64,000 bases of DNA from Oceanospirillum sanctuarii (GCF_002150805.1 NZ_MTBA01000001.1:248001-312000); one strand, 5' to 3'; numbered from the stretch's first letter, positions 36,990 to 47,310 are shown. The notes: a model not told the origin generated them from the sequence alone. A program made the numbers and translations.

Positions 36990-38111
36990 TTAGCCGTCGA
37001 TCAGACCATACTGGTCGCGCAGAATCTCGATGATTTCTGCTTTCGGGTTGTCAGACAGTACCAGTTTCTCACCGGTTACTTTCTCCGCGATATCGATGTA
37101 AGTACGGGATACATCCATCAGAGCGTCCAGTGGCAGGGCATTGTCACGAGCCAGTGCTTCGCGCTCCGGCATACGATCTTTGTTTAGCAGAATATCCGGA
37201 TCCGGGAAGTGGTTCAGCAGCATCTGACGGAAACCTTCTTTTGACTTCTCGATCACCTTGCCTTCACGGTAAGCCGGGCCGTCCCAGATGCGGGAAGAGT
37301 CAGGCGTACCCACTTCATCCATATAGATGAGTTTGTCGTTGCCTGCTGCATCGGTCACGTAGCCGAACTCGAATTTGGTATCCACGAAGACCTGATCCAG
37401 TACTTCCAGAGCATCGCTGATCACACCGAAACCTTCTTTCAGCAGCTTTTCATACTGAGCGATATCGTCTTGGCTGCGGAAGTTAAAGGCAGCAAAGTTA
37501 TCGACGATATTGTCACGGGTGATGTTCACATCATCCGCTTCAGGAACACCCGGAATTCCTTTCAGAATGCCTTTGGTGGATGGAGTGATCAGCAGCTCAG
37601 GCAGTTTCTGATCTTTCTGCAGCCCTTCCGGCAGTTCAATACCGCAGAAGTTACGCTCACCCTTGCTGTATGCACGCCACATAGAACCTGTGATGTACTG
37701 ACGGCAGATCGCTTCGATCATCACAGGCTTGGCTTTCTGTACGATCCAGACAAACGGATGTGGGATATCCAGAATATGGCTGTCTGCCAGACCGTTCTCA
37801 CGGAACAGTTTGAACCAGTGGTTAGAGATCGCATTTAGGGCAGCGCCCTTGCCCGGAACCCCCTGCATACCGCCTTCACCATGCCAGATGCAGTCAAAAG
37901 CAGAGATACGGTCGCTGATCACCATGATCGCCAATGGTGCGTCAGGTTGTACGTTATAACCTTTCTCTTCGATCAGGCGGCGACTGTCTTCTTCGGTCAG
38001 CCAGTAAACCGAGCGGACTTTACCGCTGTGAACCGGTTGATGGGTACGAATCGGCAGATCGTTGTTAACCGCCAATACCTGATTGGCAACGGATGGGTTT
38101 GCAGAGCTCAT
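36990..38111 (-). CDS. purC: phosphoribosylaminoimidazole-succinocarboxamide synthase, long form
   Basis: A 373-residue SAICAR synthetase, step 8 of purine synthesis: it joins CAIR and aspartate using ATP. Signature segments are [10 protein letters not shown] (nucleotide-binding glycine-rich start), [57 protein letters not shown]. coli PurC has 237 residues; this is the longer form found in many marine gammaproteobacteria, with extra sequence at the C-terminus. It stands alone, and I see no PurR-type operator upstream. Confidence 0.94.
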   Translation of the reverse strand: MSSANPSVANQVLAVNNDLPIRTHQPVHSGKVRSVYWLTEEDSRRLIEEKGYNVQPDAPLAIMVISDRISAFDCIWHGEGGMQGVPGKGAALNAISNHWFKLFRENGLADSHILDIPHPFVWIVQKAKPVMIEAICRQYITGSMWRAYSKGERNFCGIELPEGLQKDQKLPELLITPSTKGILKGIPGVPEADDVNITRDNIVDNFAAFNFRSQDDIAQYEKLLKEGFGVISDALEVLDQVFVDTKFEFGYVTDAAGNDKLIYMDEVGTPDSSRIWDGPAYREGKVIEKSKEGFRQMLLNHFPDPDILLNKDRMPEREALARDNALPLDALMDVSRTYIDIAEKVTGEKLVLSDNPKAEIIEILRDQYGLIDG

Positions 38112-38293
38112 GGCATCAGTTCCTGTTAGAAACGGTCAAAATTAAGAAGCCTCTCAGATCAGAAACATATTCGATGTTGCTGCAGGCTGAAAGGCTTTAA
38201 ATCAGGTCAGGCTGTTTTACGTCCTGAAAAGTGTAACGCTAGCTGTTTCCGGGCGGTTTTTGGGTATCGACCGCTCAGGGAATACTTTCCGGA

Positions 38294-38710
38294 TTACAGC
38301 TTTTTGAATTCGTCCGGGTCGTTGGTGATTTCCACATCTACATTCGGTGACGGGATGACATAGTCATAAACACGCTCCCAGCCGTCTTCCGCAGAACCCG
38401 GTACACGCTCCCAAACCGTACCTGCGTTGTATTGCACCAGATCGGTAATGGTTGGGTCGGCTTTGCACATCGCATCCAGAGGCGCTGTCATCATGTTGTT
38501 CAGCTCATCCGCAAGATACTCCTCGGACTCATAACCGCTGTACATGCGCCAGCCGGTGTCGTTCAGGTGATCCGGTACGGTTTTGTACATAAAGCGGATC
38601 GGCATACGTTCTTCGATAACCATGCGGGAAACCAGGCACAAAAAACCGTTCTTGGTCTGATTGGTTTCCAGTTCAGGGGTTTTCGGATCGTCGATGTTCG
38701 GCGTACGCAT
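38294..38710 (-). CDS. DUF2185 domain protein
   Basis: A 138-residue soluble protein with a DUF2185-like core: FLCLVSRMVIEERMPIRFMYK, DTGWRMYSGYESEEYLAD and the C-terminal WERVPGS. DUF2185 (related to the immunity-protein family Imm33) often appears as a small stand-alone protein of unknown role; no toxin gene is adjacent here, so an immunity function is not supported. A perfect 19-base palindrome lies 48 bases before the start. Confidence 0.78.
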   Translation of the reverse strand: MRTPNIDDPKTPELETNQTKNGFLCLVSRMVIEERMPIRFMYKTVPDHLNDTGWRMYSGYESEEYLADELNNMMTAPLDAMCKADPTITDLVQYNAGTVWERVPGSAEDGWERVYDYVIPSPNVDVEITNDPDEFKKL

Positions 38711-38757
38711 AGGGTGCTCGCTTTAGTCTGATTGTAAGTGCTCTGAATGGGGCAAAG

Positions 38758-38776
38758 GTTAAACCCGTGGTTTAAC
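38758..38776. promoter_or_regulatory. perfect palindrome upstream of the DUF2185 gene
   Basis: GTTAAACC-CGT-GGTTTAAC, an 8-base dyad with a 3-base centre. It is well placed for a dimeric repressor acting on the DUF2185 promoter. It could also be part of an RNA hairpin in the leader. Confidence 0.5.
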
Positions 38777-38831
38777 AGGGGCAGTATTCTAATACAGAAG
38801 GGGGAAGAACGGAATTTTAGCCGAAGCAAAT

Positions 38832-38866
38832 AAAAACACCGCCGGAGCAAGAGCTAAGGCGGTGTT
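38832..38866 (-). terminator. terminator of the DUF945 gene
   Basis: On the minus strand AACACCGCC pairs with GGCGGTGTT around a 14-base loop, followed by TTTATT. It lies 55 bases after the DUF945 stop. Confidence 0.8.
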
Positions 38867-38920
38867 ATAAATCCAAGTGTTAATCTAACACCTTGATTAA
38901 AAAGGTCTGTTAATGGTTAC

Positions 38921-40213
38921 TTAACGCATTGGCACATCATTGATGGTCATCTGGCCGTTCTGCATCAGGGCGTGAATCAGCATGTCTTCATCATCATCCC
39001 GATAGGCTCCCATCTGATTCAGCTGCATCGCCATCATGGCGAATACCGGCATGGAGTTAAACAGTGACTTGTTGATTGCCGCATTACTTTCCAGTTTCAC
39101 GTACTGAGCCAGAATCGGTGGGAAGCTCATCGCTTTGATCAGTTCTTCCTGATTGGTTTCCAGGCTAACGACCATGTCGCCATTGATACGACCTTCAGTG
39201 GTGACCACGTTAACATCGTGCAGGCTGAATTCAGCTGCGTTCACCACATCGGCAAATATCGGCAGAATTTTCTGGGCATCTTCCGGCGTGATCTGCTCGG
39301 CATCCAGATCCTGAGCGATTTTCATCAGTGCTTCGGTCTGCTCAACCGTTGGGCCAGTCAGAGTGTAGGAGAAACCGCTTGGCTCAAAGTCGTACAGGGT
39401 CTGACCGTACTGAGCGATATGCAGTTTATCCAGAGTCCAGTTGCCGGAGTAGTGAACGGTTTCCGGAGCAGAGTCCTGCTTCTGAATATTAAAGTTATCT
39501 TTCAGGTTCAGAGACGCAGAGGCGATCTCGATACGATCATTACTCAGATCCAGCTGGCTGATATTGATGTTGTTGCTGTAGGTCCAGATAAATTCGGTTT
39601 GTTTCTGGCCGCCACCTTTAACATTGGTTTCACCAACGGTCAGCACGTTGCCCTCAGCATCCATCTCAATACCGTTCCAGATGCCGTTCAGGTCGTAGCT
39701 CTCTTTACCTGCATCATAGTTCAGGCGGATGATGCCCGGCTTCATACGAATCGTGCCGTTGTCACGGTTCAGGGTAAAACCTTCGATATAGGTGTTAAGC
39801 ACAGATTTATCCAGAGAGATCACACCATCAAAGTGCAGTGGTACCTTGCCATCAAAATCTTTCAGGCTCTCTTTCATCTCATCAGTAACAACGATTTCAG
39901 ACTTAAATTCAGCGTCGGAAAAACCATGCGTTACTTCATGTTTGATATCGAAGAAAGGTGCCGTACCGTCCATCTGAACCATGGCAGGATCGTTAAAGAC
40001 GAATCGGGTTACCAGAGCGGTGTCATAAGCATTTTTCTGATAATCCAAAAGCTGAATCTCAATGCCGGAAGAGCCTTGTTGAGCGTTGGCTGAAGCTACA
40101 GCGAGTTCAATCTGTTGCTGGACCGTATCGCCGACTTTGACCGGGACATAGGCTGCAGCGGCAATTCCGGCTGCTCCAACACCAATTAAAATCCCTGCTG
40201 TAAGTTTATTCAT
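38921..40213 (-). CDS. YdgA family (DUF945) envelope protein
   Basis: A 430-residue protein with an N-terminal membrane anchor or signal (LTAGILIGVGAAGIAAAAYVP) and a long periplasmic beta-rich region typical of the DUF945 family. GDTVQQQIELAV and LLDYQKNAYDTALVTRFV near the N-terminus match the YdgA pattern. Function in E. coli is not defined; members are thought to associate with the inner membrane and envelope integrity. It is divergent from a DUF748 gene, another envelope protein, across 307 bases. Confidence 0.85.
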   Translation of the reverse strand: MNKLTAGILIGVGAAGIAAAAYVPVKVGDTVQQQIELAVASANAQQGSSGIEIQLLDYQKNAYDTALVTRFVFNDPAMVQMDGTAPFFDIKHEVTHGFSDAEFKSEIVVTDEMKESLKDFDGKVPLHFDGVISLDKSVLNTYIEGFTLNRDNGTIRMKPGIIRLNYDAGKESYDLNGIWNGIEMDAEGNVLTVGETNVKGGGQKQTEFIWTYSNNINISQLDLSNDRIEIASASLNLKDNFNIQKQDSAPETVHYSGNWTLDKLHIAQYGQTLYDFEPSGFSYTLTGPTVEQTEALMKIAQDLDAEQITPEDAQKILPIFADVVNAAEFSLHDVNVVTTEGRINGDMVVSLETNQEELIKAMSFPPILAQYVKLESNAAINKSLFNSMPVFAMMAMQLNQMGAYRDDDEDMLIHALMQNGQMTINDVPMR

Positions 40214-40520
40214 TCCAGATAATCCTGTTTCTTTAAGGTGGGGGCTAATGTTTACTGATAAAATAGTGCCGACGGCTTTTAAAAATCCTGTTGCTGATTT
40301 TCACTGGTTTTGCCGTCGATGCCTTTATATTGAAGGCTTTATCCATCTTAAGCATAAAAGCGTTTGATAGCCGATATTAAGTTCAATTTTTCGGATATCT
40401 ATTGATCTCAATTTTATTTCTATCGGTACAATTTGGTATCAGTACAACGCAACAGGACTGTCATTTCAAAGTGTTTGCCTGTTTTTTTCAATAGCTATTT
40501 TCAAAGAGTTTTGTGAGCAA
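40214..40520. other. 307-base divergent promoter region between DUF945 and DUF748 genes
   Basis: No gene seen. It is AT-rich in the middle (40330-40440), as expected for two divergent promoters. A GCCGATATT sequence near 40371 resembles a sigma-28 -10 element, but its TAAA is 4 bases too close, so I do not call that promoter. Confidence 0.5.
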
Positions 40521-42881
40521 ATGAAATTCCTGATCTCGGGATTACGCACCTTAATCCTTGCTGTCGTCGCCCTACTGTTGATGCTTTTCCTTACCTTGAG
40601 TCAGGGTTGGCATACTCCATTAGTGAACCACTTTGCAGCTCCATACAAGGTTTACGTTGGACATACCGAACTCAACTGGTTCCCCCTTGCCCTTGAAGTA
40701 GAGGATCTGACAGTCGGTGAGGGGGAGGGCGCTTTAACCCTTGAGCGTATTCATGTGCGCTCCGGTCTTGGCTTTATTACCGGTAAGCCGGTTGAGTTAT
40801 ATGTACAACTGGATAACGGCCATATTGCGTATCAGGGATTAACCGCAACCCAGTCCGGTGTTGATGGCTTGCAAGGACAAAAAACATCCGACTGGCAAGT
40901 GGCAGGCTTAAGTCTGACCCAGTGGCAGCAGCTTTTCGCTTCCCAGGAAACCGCAGAGCCGGATACAGAATCAGAGGCCGCAGAGTCTGAGCAGAAAGCC
41001 CCATGGGCGATTCACCTGCAATCTCTGCAGATCAGTAATTTTAAGGCCGAAAGCCTGCAAAATGGCCTGCCGGATCTTCAGCTAAACCGATTGTTGTTTG
41101 GCCCTTTTTATACCGATCAGCCCGAAAAACGATCTTCGCTGCAGGTAGAACTGACCACTGCAGGAGGTCTGGTTGATCTGAAAGGGGCTTTGTCACCGCT
41201 TTCTACGGCACCAAAGGTCAGTATCGATGCAGTGATCAAGGATTTTAGTCCAAACCATGACTGGTTGGCGCAGGTGCCGGAAGAGCTGTCAGCTGTCCTG
41301 AATACACAGTTGAAACTGGACGTTGCACTATCTGAATCTAAGCTGGAGCCTGAGTCAGGATCTGAAACACAGCGCCTGATGGCGACATTGGGAGGCGACC
41401 TGCAACTGAATCAGGTTCAATGGCAGCCTGATGCTGAACCAACAACTCAGGACGTCTACGGTTTTGAGACGCTAAACCTTAGTAAGCTGAATCTTCAGGT
41501 TGAAATTGCCGATCTTAATCAGGCTGAGCCCAAAGCCCAGTTAGCCTTTGAACAGCTTGATATTAACGGTCTGGATGTTCGTCAGCCGGATCTCAGTTAT
41601 CAGCTGCAAACGATTCTGCTGAAGCAATTACAGGTAACGGCGGACAAACAAACTGCGAATATTGAATCCGGCCTGATTGAGATCGCTCAGGGTGTGATGG
41701 ATTATCGTCTGGCGAAAAGTGCTGATGATCAAAAGCCTTCCGAAGAAAATACGCCTGAGCCTGAACAGCAAACATCTGCTCCGGAATCCGAACAAGCGCA
41801 GTCTGGTGAGGCTGATTCACTTCAAACAGAGGAAAAGATCGAGCCGTATCAGATCCGTTTTGCCGGTGAATCTATCCGTCTGAAAAAGCATGAGATCACC
41901 TATCGGGATCTGAATCTTGAAGATGCACCGCTAACTCAGATCGAACTGACCGATATCGAGCTTAACCAGCCGCGCTATCCAGCTATTGAACCCTTCCCCT
42001 GGCTGGCGGATATCTGGTTGAACGGGCAAAGCCATTGGCTTGTGAACGGTGATCTGCAAACAGCGCCGTTGAAGGTGAATATTAAGATCGAACAGTCAGG
42101 TCTGAACCTGCCGGATATCAGTCCCTACAGTGAACACTACGCAGAAGTGGTGTTTGTCGAAGGGAATATGGATAACAAGATCCAGTTTGAGTTTACACCC
42201 AATAGTCTGAAGGGGAGTTTAGGCTTCGATTTCACCCATCTGGATATGAGCCTTAAAGGATCCCAGAAGAGTCTTAACCTGCCTCTGCAAACGGCTTTTT
42301 CCCTACTGGAAGATTCCGATAGTCGTATCGAGTTATCCATTGATCTGGATAAGAAAGGCGAAGATCTGAAAGTCGGCACCAGCGCCATCGTAAAAGAGTT
42401 GCTGCTGGCGGCCAGTCAGAAAGGGGCGGTGGCCTATCTGAAATATGCTCTTCAGCCCTATGGTGCTTTGCTGACCCTGAAAGATGTTGGATCAAGTCTG
42501 CTGAAGAGTGGTTCATTGCCTTTAGAGGCCGTTGTCCTTGATCCCCTTCAGGATACGTTCACCACAGACCAGATCGGTTATGCCCAAAAGGTCAGCGGTA
42601 TTCTGAAAGAGAAAGAGGAATTCAAACTGAACTACTGTTATCTGCCTGCTGAAGCAGAACGCAATCTTCTGGTTAAGCAACTGGGTGATGCAGCTAAGGC
42701 CGATGCTGCCCTTAAAGAGCTGAACCAGAAACGCCTCACACTGTGGCGAAAACTTTTTGCAGGTGAAGGGCTGGCATCCCGAATGAAGCAATGCACTCAG
42801 GATGAACTGAAGAAGCAGCGTAAGAAACTAAAAGCTGCGGAACAGCAACAAAGCCGTTTTACTCTGTTATTAAAACCCTGA
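40521..42881 (+). CDS. DUF748 / AsmA-like envelope protein
   Basis: A 786-residue protein with an N-terminal membrane anchor (residues 8-28) and a long periplasmic region. The start of the mature part (YKVYVGHTELNWFPLALEVEDL) and repeated segments such as LNLPDISPYSEHYAEV match DUF748, which belongs to the AsmA-like group of inner-membrane tethered, beta-rich proteins linked to lipid transport and outer-membrane assembly. A Glu/Gln/Ser/Pro-rich stretch (about 405-435) is probably a flexible linker. The C-terminal 80 residues are helical and basic. The family is firm; lipid transport is an inference from AsmA relatives. Confidence 0.85.
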   Translation: MKFLISGLRTLILAVVALLLMLFLTLSQGWHTPLVNHFAAPYKVYVGHTELNWFPLALEVEDLTVGEGEGALTLERIHVRSGLGFITGKPVELYVQLDNGHIAYQGLTATQSGVDGLQGQKTSDWQVAGLSLTQWQQLFASQETAEPDTESEAAESEQKAPWAIHLQSLQISNFKAESLQNGLPDLQLNRLLFGPFYTDQPEKRSSLQVELTTAGGLVDLKGALSPLSTAPKVSIDAVIKDFSPNHDWLAQVPEELSAVLNTQLKLDVALSESKLEPESGSETQRLMATLGGDLQLNQVQWQPDAEPTTQDVYGFETLNLSKLNLQVEIADLNQAEPKAQLAFEQLDINGLDVRQPDLSYQLQTILLKQLQVTADKQTANIESGLIEIAQGVMDYRLAKSADDQKPSEENTPEPEQQTSAPESEQAQSGEADSLQTEEKIEPYQIRFAGESIRLKKHEITYRDLNLEDAPLTQIELTDIELNQPRYPAIEPFPWLADIWLNGQSHWLVNGDLQTAPLKVNIKIEQSGLNLPDISPYSEHYAEVVFVEGNMDNKIQFEFTPNSLKGSLGFDFTHLDMSLKGSQKSLNLPLQTAFSLLEDSDSRIELSIDLDKKGEDLKVGTSAIVKELLLAASQKGAVAYLKYALQPYGALLTLKDVGSSLLKSGSLPLEAVVLDPLQDTFTTDQIGYAQKVSGILKEKEEFKLNYCYLPAEAERNLLVKQLGDAAKADAALKELNQKRLTLWRKLFAGEGLASRMKQCTQDELKKQRKKLKAAEQQQSRFTLLLKP

Positions 42882-42931
42882 GTTAAAACAGGGATTAATT
42901 CCGAATAACAAACGGCAAATGACGTTTTTAA

Positions 42932-42990
42932 TACCTAAATATAAGAGGATATTTCTTTGCGGATAGGGGCAAAGATATGTCATTTAGGTA
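42932..42990 (+). other. long imperfect hairpin upstream of the EF-hand lipoprotein gene
   Basis: TACCTAAAT (42932-42940) pairs with ATTTAGGTA (42982-42990), and inside it ATATTTCTTTGC (42949-42960) pairs with GCAAAGATAT (42969-42978) with a 2-base bulge. The loop is 8 bases. It lies 70 bases before the start codon, so it may be a leader RNA structure or a paired operator. It has no T-run. Confidence 0.5.
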
Positions 42991-43059
42991 ATAATAAGCC
43001 CTAAAGCTCTTTGATCCCTGATGCGGATCGGGCTGATCGAGAATTTTAAGGAGATACCG

Positions 43060-43755
43060 ATGAAACTGCAGGCCGGAAAACTACTGCCTTTGGCGTTAAC
43101 CGCAGCACTACTGGCTGGTTGTGCCAGCGATGATATTCAGGAGATCGAAGCCGGTTACGATGAAGATGCCGGTGCAGGTCCAATGGCGATGGCTCATGTG
43201 AGTCATGTTGCTACTGAATGGGCAGAGACTCCGGATCAACAGGGGCTGTTAACCACAGCACGTGCTGAAGCAGCGGTTGTTCGTACTCACGCCGATCTTG
43301 CGGCACAACGTGCTACGGATTCCGACTGGGTGAAGATGCACGCCATCCATGTTCGTCATGCACTGGCACCTCAGGGTGTTGGTCCGGGTAAAGGTTATGG
43401 CCTGCTGAAAGCGGTTGAAGGTGTGAAAACCCACATGACACTGGCGATGGAGCAGGATGACGTTTCTGACGCTATCGAGTTCCACGGTGAGCAGGTTGTA
43501 ATGAGTGCGGATTCCGTACTGATGCGCGCCCAGCAGCTGTCTGCTCTGGTCGACAAAATCATCAATGCGCCGCGTTATACCGATCTGTCTGCAGAAGCCG
43601 CACAGATGGTCGCTCTGTCTGAACAGATTCTGATGGGTGAAGACCTGAATGAAGATGGCGATATCGGCTGGGAAGAGAACGAGCCGGGTCTGAATCAGGC
43701 ATTGAAGTACGTGAATTACCTGCGCCAGAAAGAAGCGGCTTACAAAGAGGATTAA
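43060..43755 (+). CDS. lipoprotein with C-terminal EF-hand
   Basis: A 231-residue lipoprotein: signal MKLQAGKLLPLALTAALLAGC with the acylated Cys at 21. I chose ATG 43060 because AAGGAG lies just upstream; an earlier ATG at 43021 lacks one and would bury the signal. The mature protein is mostly helical. Near residue 200, DLNEDGDIGWEE fits the 12-residue EF-hand calcium loop at every ligand position. I do not recognise the wider family. A terminator follows, and the chemoreceptor gene comes next. Outer-membrane location is likely because the residue after Cys is Ala rather than Asp. Confidence 0.78.
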   Translation: MKLQAGKLLPLALTAALLAGCASDDIQEIEAGYDEDAGAGPMAMAHVSHVATEWAETPDQQGLLTTARAEAAVVRTHADLAAQRATDSDWVKMHAIHVRHALAPQGVGPGKGYGLLKAVEGVKTHMTLAMEQDDVSDAIEFHGEQVVMSADSVLMRAQQLSALVDKIINAPRYTDLSAEAAQMVALSEQILMGEDLNEDGDIGWEENEPGLNQALKYVNYLRQKEAAYKED

Positions 43756-43794
43756 ACTCATTTAAAGCCGCTTTAACAGCAGTATTTCTTGTAG

Positions 43795-43830
43795 AAGGCC
43801 GGTTCACCAGCAGGTGGGCCGGCTTTTTTT
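43795..43830 (+). terminator. rho-independent terminator
   Basis: AAGGCCGGTTCACC and GGTGGGCCGGC form a stem followed by a run of seven T. Confidence 0.85.
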
Positions 43831-43973
43831 ATGTTTTTTATGATCCGGCTCAAATTGATACTTTGTACTCATGTTTCAATTTGGTAACGGTATGTAATAA
43901 TGTTGCTGTATATCTATTTTGTTAAACCCCACATACCCCTATTAAGCCCCACAAGATTAAGAGTGCCGTCGAT

Positions 43974-45656
43974 ATGTTCTTAAACTCTTTGCGCAATAAA
44001 GCGCTGTTCTTTAGTGCGATCTGTATCGCTTTCCTGCTGGTGCAGGTGGTGATGCTGCGCAGTGAAACTCTCCATGTAATCGAGCAGGTGGAATACCTGG
44101 AGAAGGAGCGTATCCCTCAGTTGAATAAAGCCCACGAGATGCAGGTTGCGGTGATTCAGGTGCAGCAGTGGCTGACGGATATCAGTGCCACCCGTGCGCA
44201 GGATGGTCTGAACGATGGTTTCGAGATGGCGGAAGAAAACGCTCAGCTGTTCCGCAGCCGTCTGAAAGAGATGATGGCGCTGGATAGCGAAAATGCAGAC
44301 TCTTACCGCAAGCTTTTACCGGTGTTTGATGCTTATTACAGCACCGGTAAGAAGATGGCTCAGGGCTATATCGATGGCGGCCCTGCAATCGGTAACCAGC
44401 TGATGGGTGAGTTTGATGGCACCGCCAGTGCTATCTACGAGCGCATCGGCGATCTGATGAAAACTCAGGACAGTAAAACTCAGGCTGCGCTGACTGCGGC
44501 ATTACAGAAAGCCAAGCAGTCCCAGTGGACCAGCATGCTGTTCTCTGCGCTGTTGGCAGGTCTGATTGTACTCCTGCTTAGTGGCCTGCGGGTCTTTGTT
44601 CTGGCTCCTATCAGCAAGATGCATAATCTGGTGGAAGACCTGGGTAAAGGCGAGGGTGATCTTTCCCAGCGTCTGCCGGAAAACCGTAAAGATGAGATTG
44701 GTGATCTGGCGCGTTCCTTTAACCACTTTCTGGCGAAAACCGACCAGACTGTGGCTAACGTGATGAAGTCCGTGGTTCGCCTGATTCCTATGGCGGATGA
44801 GCTGTCCCATACCAATGAACACGTTCAGGATCGTACCCTGAAACAAAACGAGCAGAGCCAGAAGGTTCACGGTGGCATGTTGTCCACCAAAGATGCTGCC
44901 CAGTCAGTATCTTCAGCGGTAGAACGTATTTCTGCGGCGACAGATCAGGGCTACAGCCGTGTGGGGCATGGTCTGGAGATCGTAAAAGAATCCAGTATTA
45001 ATATGGAGCGTCTGGCAGAGCGTGTTTCCAGTGCTGAAGGCACCATTAACCGCCTGCAGGAAAGCAGTGACCGTATTGAAGGTGTGATCGATGTGATCGG
45101 CACCATCGCCGAGCAAACCAACCTGCTGGCGCTGAATGCGGCCATTGAAGCAGCCCGCGCCGGTGAAGCTGGTCGTGGTTTTGCCGTGGTTGCCGATGAA
45201 GTCCGTTCTCTGGCGGGTAAAACCCATGATTCCACCCTTGAAGTTCAGTCCATGGTGGAAGCGATCCGTAACGAAACCGCAAGCGTGGTTAGTGTGATGC
45301 GTCAGAGTGTGGATGCGGCGAAAGACAGTAAAGAGCTGGTAGAAGCCAGCCGCACCAGTCTGGAAGAGATCAACGAAGCCATCGTGCATATCCGCAGCTG
45401 CTCAGAAGAGATTCTGGCGGCACTGCAGATTCAGAACACTAACTTCGATGAAGTGAGTTACAACATCGACGTGATGGATGAGTACTTCAAAGAGACGCTG
45501 TCTTCCGGTCAGCTGACCTTTAGTTTCGGTGACGATCTGAAGAAGATGAGTGGTAAGCTGCAGGAGATGATGGCAACCTTTAAGGTGACCGATAACAGCT
45601 GGAGCACCAAGCGCCGTGAGAAACCCCGTGTGAACGAGGATGCGGAGCTGTTTTAA
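43974..45656 (+). CDS. methyl-accepting chemotaxis protein with HAMP
   Basis: A 560-residue transmembrane receptor. Helix 1 (residues 10-29) and helix 2 (about 186-208) enclose a helical periplasmic domain that looks like a four-helix bundle. A HAMP domain follows (about 208-262; [21 protein letters not shown]), then the signalling region with hairpin tip [20 protein letters not shown] and [14 protein letters not shown]. No C-terminal NWETF-type pentapeptide for CheR is present; the tail is basic. The ligand is unknown. No che genes are adjacent. Confidence 0.92.
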   Translation: MFLNSLRNKALFFSAICIAFLLVQVVMLRSETLHVIEQVEYLEKERIPQLNKAHEMQVAVIQVQQWLTDISATRAQDGLNDGFEMAEENAQLFRSRLKEMMALDSENADSYRKLLPVFDAYYSTGKKMAQGYIDGGPAIGNQLMGEFDGTASAIYERIGDLMKTQDSKTQAALTAALQKAKQSQWTSMLFSALLAGLIVLLLSGLRVFVLAPISKMHNLVEDLGKGEGDLSQRLPENRKDEIGDLARSFNHFLAKTDQTVANVMKSVVRLIPMADELSHTNEHVQDRTLKQNEQSQKVHGGMLSTKDAAQSVSSAVERISAATDQGYSRVGHGLEIVKESSINMERLAERVSSAEGTINRLQESSDRIEGVIDVIGTIAEQTNLLALNAAIEAARAGEAGRGFAVVADEVRSLAGKTHDSTLEVQSMVEAIRNETASVVSVMRQSVDAAKDSKELVEASRTSLEEINEAIVHIRSCSEEILAALQIQNTNFDEVSYNIDVMDEYFKETLSSGQLTFSFGDDLKKMSGKLQEMMATFKVTDNSWSTKRREKPRVNEDAELF

Positions 45657-45709
45657 TCCGTTAAGCGACAGTGTAGTCCCGGGATAGCGAGTCCTGATCG
45701 TGACAGAAC

Positions 45710-45740
45710 AAAAAAAGAGCCGCAGGTCGGCTCTTTTTTC
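45710..45740. terminator. bidirectional terminator
   Basis: AAAAAAGAGCCG, loop CAGGT, CGGCTCTTTTTT, between the convergent chemoreceptor and MocR genes. Confidence 0.9.
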
Positions 45741-45777
45741 GTTTGTGAGTAGTGGGCTGAATAGAAATCTGTCCTGA

Positions 45778-47310
45778 TTAACTTTGGGGCAGTTGTCTTG
45801 CCAGTTCTCCCAATGTGCGTACCGCTTCTTCCACCTCTTCACTCCACGGAACCGCACAGTTAACCCGCAGAAAGTTCTGATAGTGATCCCGAGCAGAGAA
45901 TAGCTTGCCCGGCATAATGCCGATGCCCTGCTCCAGCGCCTGATGGTGCAGCTGAAAGGTATCCACCTTGCCCGGCAAACCCACCCAGAGAATATAGCCA
46001 CCCATCGGTCGGGTCAGGGTTGTGCCTTCCGGGAACCAGCGGCTGATCGCTTCGCCCATCAACTGTACCTGTCGGGCATAAGCCGCCTGAATACGTCGCA
46101 GGTGGCGATCGTATCCGCCGTTCGCCATAAACTCCGCCACCGCCATCTGGCTCAGGGTTGAGGTGCCGACGCTACTGAAGGATTTCAGAAACTCAATTTG
46201 TTGCTGATAACGACCACCGGAAACCCAGCCTACCCGAAGACCGGAGGCGATGGATTTGGAAACCGATGAGCAGTACAGCACCAGACCATCTTCATCGTAA
46301 GCTTTAATTGCTGGTGTCCGGTTGCCGGAGTAATCCAGATCGCCAAACAGATCATCTTCAATTACCGGAATGTTCAGCGGTTTCAGCAGCTCCAGCAGCT
46401 CTCGTCTGTGCTGATCCGGCATAGTAAAGCCAAGCGGGTTATTGTGCGTGGGTACTAACGCCACCGCTTTCACCGGCCACTGCTGTAGCGCCAACTGTAA
46501 TGCTTCCAGACTGATGCCCTGTTGCGGGTGAGTCGGAATTTCCAGTGCCTTCATGCCCAGGGATTCAATGGTCTGCAGTAAGCCGACAAAGGCAGGGCTT
46601 TCGATGGCGATCACATCACCGGGTTGCGCCACTGCACGTAGGCAAAGGGTCAGAGCTTCCTGACAACCATTGGTGATGACAATCTCGCTGGCGGCCACAT
46701 GACAGCCGGATTCCGCCATGCGTTTGGCGATCTGATTACGCAGTTCCTCAAGTCCTGGTGGGAAAACCGAGACCACCACCTCATCCATACGCTTACGTAC
46801 CAGACTGCCCATAATACGCTGCAACTGTTTAACCGGCAGAAAATCCGGGCTGGGAATCGCCGTTCCCAGATTGATCAGCTCCGGCTGCTGGCAGCGGCGT
46901 AACACCTCACTAGCCGACTGCTTAATGCTTACCGCTGTAGGCAGGCTGAGATCAGTATGCTGATCCGGTGTTGGTAGCTCGCAGGAGGGTGCATTACCAG
47001 CGGAATCTGAGCCGAAGGGGGAGACCATACGACTGATGCCGGACTTGTCTGAAAGTGTACCGCCATAACTCGGTGTAACCGGCTGGCGCACATAGAAACC
47101 AGACTGAGGGCGTGACTCAATCAGGTGTTGCAGTTCTAACTGTTCGTAGGCACTTTGCACCGTTGCGATACTGACGGAGCGCTGTTGGCTCAGTTTCCGA
47201 ATCGATGGCAGTTTATCTCCCGGCTGGAAGATACCTTCAGTAATCTGGCGAGCCAGCTCGTCAGCAATCTGCTGATAAAGTGTCTGGTTCTGAGATGATG
47301 CTTGTGTCAT
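45778..47310 (-). CDS. MocR-type regulator (GntR DNA-binding + aminotransferase fold)
   Basis: A 510-residue regulator. Residues 10-78 form a GntR winged helix (LYQQIADELARQITEGIF, then LSQQRSVSIATVQSAYEQLE). After a long linker, a fold-type I aminotransferase domain (150-505) keeps the PLP lysine in SSVSKSIASGLRVGWV, TNGCQEAL, THNNPLGFTMP and IEDDLFGDL. Such proteins sense PLP or an amino-compound and control neighbouring genes. It is divergent from the indolepyruvate oxidoreductase gene across 441 bases carrying several dyads, so control of that gene is a reasonable inference. Confidence 0.92.
   Translation of the reverse strand: MTQASSQNQTLYQQIADELARQITEGIFQPGDKLPSIRKLSQQRSVSIATVQSAYEQLELQHLIESRPQSGFYVRQPVTPSYGGTLSDKSGISRMVSPFGSDSAGNAPSCELPTPDQHTDLSLPTAVSIKQSASEVLRRCQQPELINLGTAIPSPDFLPVKQLQRIMGSLVRKRMDEVVVSVFPPGLEELRNQIAKRMAESGCHVAASEIVITNGCQEALTLCLRAVAQPGDVIAIESPAFVGLLQTIESLGMKALEIPTHPQQGISLEALQLALQQWPVKAVALVPTHNNPLGFTMPDQHRRELLELLKPLNIPVIEDDLFGDLDYSGNRTPAIKAYDEDGLVLYCSSVSKSIASGLRVGWVSGGRYQQQIEFLKSFSSVGTSTLSQMAVAEFMANGGYDRHLRRIQAAYARQVQLMGEAISRWFPEGTTLTRPMGGYILWVGLPGKVDTFQLHHQALEQGIGIMPGKLFSARDHYQNFLRVNCAVPWSEEVEEAVRTLGELARQLPQS

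Noticed and set aside
39218-40093. 291-codon frame antisense to the DUF945 gene
   Set aside because: It overlaps a well-supported gene completely, has no ribosome site and no recognisable family.
40350-40380. sigma-28 promoter before the DUF748 gene
   Set aside because: GCCGATATT is present, but the upstream TAAA is 11 bases away instead of 15 and no flagellar or chemotaxis gene is driven.
45400-46000. 199-codon minus-strand frame across the chemoreceptor/MocR border
   Set aside because: It runs through a terminator and two real genes in other frames; no support.
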